28,668 nucleotides of DNA. Origin: GCA-002840305 sp964394905 (GTDB lineage: Bacteria; Patescibacteriota; Patescibacteriia; Patescibacteriales; UBA12465). How positions within the stretch are numbered: position 1 is the stretch's first letter; each line of letters begins with the position of its first letter. The stretch covers positions 1 to 28,668 of the forward strand of contig CAYMZF010000008.1 of NCBI GenBank assembly GCA_964394905.1. The letters run 5' to 3'. A program made the translations under genes and the position numbers. Positions 24,139 through 28,668 of the stretch are shown here, piece after piece. The notes under the pieces were generated by a model. It searched no databases. It saw only the letters and a program-made list of their open reading frames with translations, and was not told the origin of the DNA.

Positions 24139-25365
24139 ATGAGTAAAATTATTACCGACGCTCACATAATTGATGAATTATTGTCCCGAAGCGTGGCTGA
24201 AATCTTACCGTCCAAAGAATTATTAAAAAAAGAATTGATGTCGGGACGTCAATTAAGAATATATATTGGAGCCGATCCTACCGGTACAGCTTTGCATTTG
24301 GGTCATGCTACTAATTATATAATTTTAGAAAAACTTAGAAAAATGGGGCATAAAATTATTGTTTTGTTTGGTGATTTTACGGCTCGAATTGGAGATCCGA
24401 CTGATAAATTAGCGGTTAGAACTCAATTAACCGAAGAGGAAGTTAAAAAAAATACTGCCACTTGGATTAAACAATTATCACCGATTATTAATTTTAATGA
24501 TCGAGAAAATCCGGTGGAAGTTGCCTATAACAGTGATTGGTTGTCAAAAATGACTTTTGCCGAAGTTTTGGATTTAGCTTCAAATTTTACTGTTCAGCGA
24601 ATGTTGGAACGTGATATGTTTGAAAAAAGATTAAAAGAAGAAAAACCTATTTATGTTCATGAATTTTTTTATCCTTTAATGCAAGGTTATGACAGTGTTC
24701 ATCTAAATGTTGATGTTGAAATGTGCGGAAATGATCAAAAATTTAACGCTCTATGCGGTCGTACTCTTTTACAACGCTATAAAAATAAAGAAAAATTTGT
24801 TTTTATTACCACTTTACTGGAAAATCCGATAACTAAAGAAAAAATGATGTCTAAAAGTTTAGGTACCGGTGTTTTTTTAGATGCCAATAATATTGATATG
24901 TATGGAAAAATAATGGCTCAAGCTGATGAAAACATTATTCAATTATTTACCGATTGCACTTTTATGAGTATGGAAGAAATAGAACAAATAAAGCAAGATT
25001 TTAAAAACAATAAAGCTAATCCGAGAGATTTAAAAATGAAATTAGCTTATGATATAGTTAAAATTTTTCATGGTAAGGATTTGGCTCGTTCAGCTCAAGA
25101 TTATTTTGTCAGTACTTTTCAAAAAAAGGAAATTCCGACCGAGATTACCGAAATTGAATTACCGATTGGAAATAAAAAAGTCGTTGAATTGTTAGTTGTC
25201 GGAAAATTAGCCAGTAGTAACGGCGAAGCCCGTCGTTTAATTGAACAAGGCGGTATAAAAATAAACGAACAAGTGATAACTGATGTTAATTTGGAAGTAA
25301 AATTGGTTGACGGTTTAATTATTAGTCGAGGTAAAAGACAATTTATTAAAGTTAAATTAGTTTAG
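24139..25365 (+). CDS. tyrS: Tyrosyl-tRNA synthetase
   Basis: A class I synthetase of 408 aa. The nucleotide-binding motif is HLGH (53-56) after GADPTGTAL, and the KMSKS loop is KMMSKS (235-240). YPLMQGYDS (178-186) with the following NVDVEMCGNDQ is the tyrosine-recognition region. A C-terminal S4 RNA-binding domain (about 345-405: ELLVVGKLASSNGEARRLIEQGGIKIN) is typical of bacterial TyrRS. It charges tRNA-Tyr in the cytoplasm. First gene of the tyrS-argS-glyS operon, 5 nt before argS. There is no Shine-Dalgarno sequence; the ATG is preceded by an A-rich tract. Confidence 0.97.
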   Translation: MSKIITDAHIIDELLSRSVAEILPSKELLKKELMSGRQLRIYIGADPTGTALHLGHATNYIILEKLRKMGHKIIVLFGDFTARIGDPTDKLAVRTQLTEEEVKKNTATWIKQLSPIINFNDRENPVEVAYNSDWLSKMTFAEVLDLASNFTVQRMLERDMFEKRLKEEKPIYVHEFFYPLMQGYDSVHLNVDVEMCGNDQKFNALCGRTLLQRYKNKEKFVFITTLLENPITKEKMMSKSLGTGVFLDANNIDMYGKIMAQADENIIQLFTDCTFMSMEEIEQIKQDFKNNKANPRDLKMKLAYDIVKIFHGKDLARSAQDYFVSTFQKKEIPTEITEIELPIGNKKVVELLVVGKLASSNGEARRLIEQGGIKINEQVITDVNLEVKLVDGLIISRGKRQFIKVKLV

Positions 25366-25370
25366 CTCTT

Positions 25371-27038
25371 ATGTTAATGGAAGAAATAAAAAAAATAATG
25401 GCGGAAAAATTAGCGATTGATCCTAAATCTTTAGTTTATCCTCAAAATCATGATTGGGGTGATTTTTCTTTACCGATATTTAAATTAGTCAAAGAAAATA
25501 ATTTAACTCCCGAGCTTATCGCCAAAGAATTACAAAATAAAATTTTATCAGATAATGATTTATCCGGTATTCTATTAAAAACGGAAATTATTGGATCATA
25601 CCTAAATTTTTTTCTTAAACCGGATTATTTGGCCGATCAAATTTTAACCGATATTTTAGGACAAAAAAATAAATATGGTTGGAATAATTTTGGACAAAAA
25701 GAAATAACTGTTTTTGAATTTTCTAACGTTAATACTCATAAAAATTTTCATATCGGTCATTTAAGAAATGTTTGTTTTGGTGATTCTATGGTTAATATTT
25801 TTAAGGCTAACGGTTTTTGTTCTTATCCGGTTTCCTATATTAATGATTTTGGTATTCATACTGCCAAAGCTATTTGGTCGTATCAAAAAGCTTATAGCAA
25901 AAATTTGAATGAATGTTATGTCGAAACGGTTAAAAAAATGAGTGATGATCCGAAGGTGGCGGAAGAAGTTAGCGCTATTATGTCGGATATTGAAAAACAT
26001 CAAGGTAAAAATTATTCTTTATGGAAAAAAACCAGGAAGATAAGTCTAAGAGAATTTAATGAAGTTTATAAAAAAAATAATATTAAATTTAAAAAAACAT
26101 ATTTTGAAAGTGAAGTTATAAACAACGGATTCAAAATAGTAAAAAATTTAATTGATAAAAAAATTTTAATAAAAAGTCAGGGAGCGATTATCGCCGATTT
26201 GGAACCGTATCAATTGGGAGTTTTGCCGGTTATTAGAACTGACGGCACGGCTCTTTATCCGGTAGCTGATTTGGCTTTAGCGGCCGCTAAAGAGCTCAAT
26301 TTTAAAGGTTTAAAAGATTCATATATTGTAGTTGATGTTCGTCAAAGTCTATACTTTAAACAATTGGCTAAAGTTTTATCGTTAGCCGGTTACAAACAAA
26401 AAATAAATCATTTGCCTTATGAGTTTATAACCTTACCCGAAGGAATGATGTCATCGCGTTCCGGTAACGCTATTCCGTATTTTGATTTATACGAAAAAGT
26501 TAAAAATTGTTTAATAACTGAAACAAAAAAAAGACATGCCGATTGGAGTGTTAAGAAAATAGATAAAAATTGTCAGGCTTTAACAGTGGCTATATTAAAA
26601 TTTGAAATGTTAAAAGTTTCACCCGAAAAAATTATTGTTTTTGATATTGATGAAGCGGTTAAATTTGACGGTTTTAACGCTCTATATATTTTGTATGGTT
26701 TGGTTAGAATAAAAAGTTTATTAAAAAAAGCTAAATTTAAAAATAACGGTAAGTTTAACAGTAGTTTTTTAAATACTAAAATAGAAAAAGATTTAATTTT
26801 GCATTTAGCCAAATATCCGGAAGTGATTATTCAATCGCAAAAAAAATATGATCAAAGTGAAATCGTTAAATATTTGTTTGAATTATTTCAGATGTTTAAT
26901 GATTATTATCAAAAGGTAAAAATATTATCGGGCGATTTTAAGGCTTTAACCACCCGTTTAACTTTTATCTATACTATTTCTTTGGTGGCGGAAAATGCTT
27001 TGAGTATTTTAAATATCAAGCCTTTGAACGAAATTTAA
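25371..27038 (+). CDS. argS: Arginyl-tRNA synthetase
   Basis: A class I synthetase of 555 aa. It has the N-terminal tRNA-contacting Add1-type domain (about 1-95), FSNVNTHKNFHIGHLRN with HIGH (127-130), and MMSSRSG (359-365) where other class I enzymes have KMSKS; ArgRS often lacks the standard KMSKS lysine. The C-terminal DALR anticodon-binding domain (about 430-555) is all-helical. The start at 25371 gives a 5-nt gap from tyrS; a second in-frame ATG at 25377 is an equally possible start. Confidence 0.96.
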   Translation: MLMEEIKKIMAEKLAIDPKSLVYPQNHDWGDFSLPIFKLVKENNLTPELIAKELQNKILSDNDLSGILLKTEIIGSYLNFFLKPDYLADQILTDILGQKNKYGWNNFGQKEITVFEFSNVNTHKNFHIGHLRNVCFGDSMVNIFKANGFCSYPVSYINDFGIHTAKAIWSYQKAYSKNLNECYVETVKKMSDDPKVAEEVSAIMSDIEKHQGKNYSLWKKTRKISLREFNEVYKKNNIKFKKTYFESEVINNGFKIVKNLIDKKILIKSQGAIIADLEPYQLGVLPVIRTDGTALYPVADLALAAAKELNFKGLKDSYIVVDVRQSLYFKQLAKVLSLAGYKQKINHLPYEFITLPEGMMSSRSGNAIPYFDLYEKVKNCLITETKKRHADWSVKKIDKNCQALTVAILKFEMLKVSPEKIIVFDIDEAVKFDGFNALYILYGLVRIKSLLKKAKFKNNGKFNSSFLNTKIEKDLILHLAKYPEVIIQSQKKYDQSEIVKYLFELFQMFNDYYQKVKILSGDFKALTTRLTFIYTISLVAENALSILNIKPLNEI

Positions 27039-27056
27039 AAAATTTAAAATAATAAT

Positions 27057-28445
27057 ATGGATAGCAAAGAACAAAATAAAATGGATAAAATAATTTCATT
27101 GTGTAAACGACGAGGTTTTGTTTTTCCATCTTCGGAAATTTATGACGGATTTGCCGCCGTATATGATTTTGGTCCTTATGGTGTAGAACTGGCCAATAAT
27201 ATTAAAAATTTATGGTGGAAAAATATGACTCAGTTTCGGGATGATATTGTCGGTTTAGATTCGGCTATTTTTATGAATCCTAAAGTTTGGGAAGCATCCG
27301 GTCATATTAAAGGTTTTTCCGATCCGTTAACGGAATGTAAAAAATGCCATACTCGATTGCGCTTGGATACTCTTTTGGAAGATTATGGAATTAGAGCTGA
27401 TGAAAAAATGAGCGAAGAGGAAATTAATAAAATTTTTAAAAGCAATAAAGGAAAAATTAAATGTCCGACTTGCGGTTCAACCGAATTTAGCGAAGCTCGA
27501 AATTTTAATTTATTAGTTAAATCTAATTTAGGAAATTTTACCGGCGATATGGAAAAAGATCCAGTCTATTTACGAGGGGAAACTTGCCAAGGAATTTATG
27601 TTAATTACAAAAATGTTTTGGATTCAACTCGGGTTAAAATTCCTTTTGGTATCGCTCAAATCGGTAAAGCTTTTAGAAATGAAATTACGGCTCGTCAATT
27701 TATTTTTCGTACTCGAGAATTTGAACAAATGGAAATGCAATATTTTGTAAAGCCGGAGGATTTTAAAAAATATTATGAAGACTGGAAAAATATTCGTTTT
27801 AATTTTTATTTAGATTTAGGAATCAAAGCGGAAAATTTAAAATGGCATCAGCATGAAAATTTAGTTTTTTATGCCAAAGAGGCTTATGATATTGAATATA
27901 ATTTTCCTTTCGGATTTAAAGAATTGGAAGGTTTGCATGTCAGAGGGGATTATGATTTAACTCAACACAGTAAATTTTCCGGTCAAGATTTAAGTTATTT
28001 GGATCCAAGTGATAATAAAAAATTTATTCCCTATATCATTGAAACTTCAGCCGGGGTTGGTCGAACTTTTTTAGCGGTTTTAACCGAAGCTTTTTGTGAA
28101 GAAAAAATTGATGATGATATTAGGGTAGTCTTAAAATTAAATCCAATAATTGCTCCGATTAAAGTAGCGATTTTTCCATTATTAAAAAATAAACCGGAAC
28201 TAGTAACTAAAGCTAAGGAGATTTTTAATATCTTAAAAAAAGAATGGCGTTGTGAATTTGATGATAATGGTAATATCGGTAAACGTTATCGTCGTCAGGA
28301 TGAAATTGGAACTCCGTATTGTGTGACGGTTGATTTTGTTAGCTTGGAAAATAACGATGTAACTATAAGAGATCGAGATACTATGGAACAAAAAAGAATA
28401 ACCGTGGATGAACTGATTAATTATTTAAAAAATAAATTACAATAA
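27057..28445 (+). CDS. glyS: Glycyl-tRNA synthetase, single-chain type
   Basis: A class II synthetase of the dimeric archaeal/eukaryal/Gram-positive type, 462 aa. Motif 1 region (GFVFPSSEIYDGFAAVYDFGPYG, in part), a zinc module C94/C97 with C136/C139, motif 2 FRNEI (207-211) with FEQMEMQYF, HVRGDYDLTQHSKFSG, motif 3 SAGVGRTFLAV, and an anticodon-binding domain (about 365-460: APIKVAIFPLL) are present. The substrate signature usually written RPETAQG reads RGETCQG (173-179), and motif 3 has VGR where VDR is common. These may be lineage traits. It is last in the synthetase operon; a strong terminator follows. Confidence 0.95.
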   Translation: MDSKEQNKMDKIISLCKRRGFVFPSSEIYDGFAAVYDFGPYGVELANNIKNLWWKNMTQFRDDIVGLDSAIFMNPKVWEASGHIKGFSDPLTECKKCHTRLRLDTLLEDYGIRADEKMSEEEINKIFKSNKGKIKCPTCGSTEFSEARNFNLLVKSNLGNFTGDMEKDPVYLRGETCQGIYVNYKNVLDSTRVKIPFGIAQIGKAFRNEITARQFIFRTREFEQMEMQYFVKPEDFKKYYEDWKNIRFNFYLDLGIKAENLKWHQHENLVFYAKEAYDIEYNFPFGFKELEGLHVRGDYDLTQHSKFSGQDLSYLDPSDNKKFIPYIIETSAGVGRTFLAVLTEAFCEEKIDDDIRVVLKLNPIIAPIKVAIFPLLKNKPELVTKAKEIFNILKKEWRCEFDDNGNIGKRYRRQDEIGTPYCVTVDFVSLENNDVTIRDRDTMEQKRITVDELINYLKNKLQ

Positions 28446-28464
28446 GTTAAATAGAAAAAAAGAT

Positions 28465-28493
28465 AAAAAAGTGCTTATTTTAAGCACTTTTTT
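28465..28493 (+). terminator. Terminator of the synthetase operon
   Basis: A perfect 13-bp stem AAAAAAGTGCTTA / TAAGCACTTTTTT with a TTT loop, 19 nt after the glyS stop. Because the stem is A-flanked it could also work on the minus strand. Confidence 0.9.
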
Positions 28494-28510
28494 GATATTT
28501 TAAAAATGTC

Positions 28511-28539
28511 TTGACAAAATCTTTTTTAAGTGCTAACAT
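28511..28539 (+). promoter_or_regulatory. Strong promoter for a gene leaving the window
   Basis: -35 TTGACA (28511-28516), 17-nt spacer and -10 TAACAT (28534-28539) preceded by TGC, an extended -10. Transcription would start near 28546, giving a leader of about 117 nt to the ATG at 28663. Confidence 0.7.
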
Positions 28540-28582
28540 TTGACATTAAAAGGGTTCATTAACAATGTCGTTAATATGATTA

Positions 28583-28645
28583 GGTTAATACTTAAAAGAC
28601 CTTTATTTATTAGAGATTTTTTAAGTATTAACCCGAGTATTAACC
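28583..28645 (+). promoter_or_regulatory. Leader with competing inverted repeats
   Basis: GGTTAATACTTAAAA (28583-28597) pairs perfectly over 15 bp with 28619-28633 across a 21-nt loop. The last 10 bases, AGTATTAACC, are repeated at 28636-28645, so the left arm can pair with either copy. A further dyad ATTAAC-6 nt-GTTAAT lies at 28558-28575. Placement between a promoter and a start codon suggests a regulatory 5' leader or operator pair. Confidence 0.5.
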
Positions 28646-28662
28646 AAAAAAAAATAAAAAAA

Positions 28663-28668
28663 ATGGAA
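28663..28668 (+). CDS. Start of a truncated gene at the window edge
   Basis: ATGGAA at the very end follows an A-rich tract, a strong promoter and a structured leader. Only two codons are visible, so nothing can be said about the product, and the true start could lie further downstream. Confidence 0.25.

Noticed and set aside
28528..28536. AAGTGCTAA, resembling a right CIRCE arm
   Set aside because: No matching left arm lies 9 nt upstream (28510-28518 does not pair), so it is not a CIRCE element.
1..28668. CRISPR arrays, tRNA or rRNA genes, insertion sequences
   Set aside because: No regularly spaced repeats, cloverleaf-like segments, rRNA-like stretches, transposase frames or terminal inverted repeats were seen in the intergenic regions.

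Overview
The window is an AT-rich bacterial chromosome segment using the standard code (TAA, TAG and at least one TGA all act as stops). The gene set suggests a small-genome Candidate Phyla Radiation (Patescibacteria) bacterium: compact operons, a double-length PilB-type ATPase, a translin-family protein, a membrane-bound Clp-like protein, and an infB-rbfA-DHH cluster. That placement is inferred from gene content, not from a marker tree. Almost no gene has a recognisable Shine-Dalgarno sequence.

Layout. (1) 1-456: a 77-aa minus-strand gene of unknown function and, divergent from it, a promoter followed directly by a CIRCE-like HrcA operator. (2) 457-3150: a CIRCE-controlled Hsp100 unfoldase with a ClpB-type middle domain and a ClpP-docking-type IGF loop, closed by a strong terminator. 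(3) 3186-11412: one operon-like run of a small membrane protein, a membrane-anchored Clp paralogue with a degenerate first ATPase ring and altered pore loops, a WecA/MraY-type transferase fused to QueH, infB, rbfA and a DHH phosphoesterase. (4) 11413-13150: an accessory patch with a RhuM-Fic/Doc fusion and a Nudix pseudogene carrying two in-frame stops; it has no CCGG tetranucleotide and is bracketed by a 16-bp direct repeat. (5) 13153-17542: a PLD/cardiolipin-synthase-like gene, a UvrA lacking the UvrB-binding domain, and a patatin-like lipase. (6) 17597-18809: a two-gene toxin-antitoxin-like module (HTH plus Panacea/DUF4065 and an overlapping RelE-like gene) with its own promoter and dyad operator. 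(7) 18834-24011, minus strand: a multi-spanning membrane protein, a tandem PilB/GspE double ATPase, a translin-family protein and a YfcE-type phosphodiesterase. (8) 24045-28493: tyrS, argS and glyS with one terminator. (9) 28511-28668: a strong promoter, a leader with competing inverted repeats, and the first codons of a gene running off the window.

How the parts fit. Most of the window is information processing (translation initiation, ribosome maturation, tRNA charging, tRNA modification, repair) and envelope work. The most unusual part is the Clp pair. The stress-regulated unfoldase at 457 looks fully active. The separately transcribed, membrane-tethered paralogue at 3593 keeps one intact ATPase site but has lost ring-1 catalytic residues and both substrate-gripping pore loops. 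It is paired with a small membrane protein, which suggests a membrane scaffold or regulator rather than a classical unfoldase. The tandem PilB polypeptide and the bacterial translin gene in the same operon are the next most unusual items.
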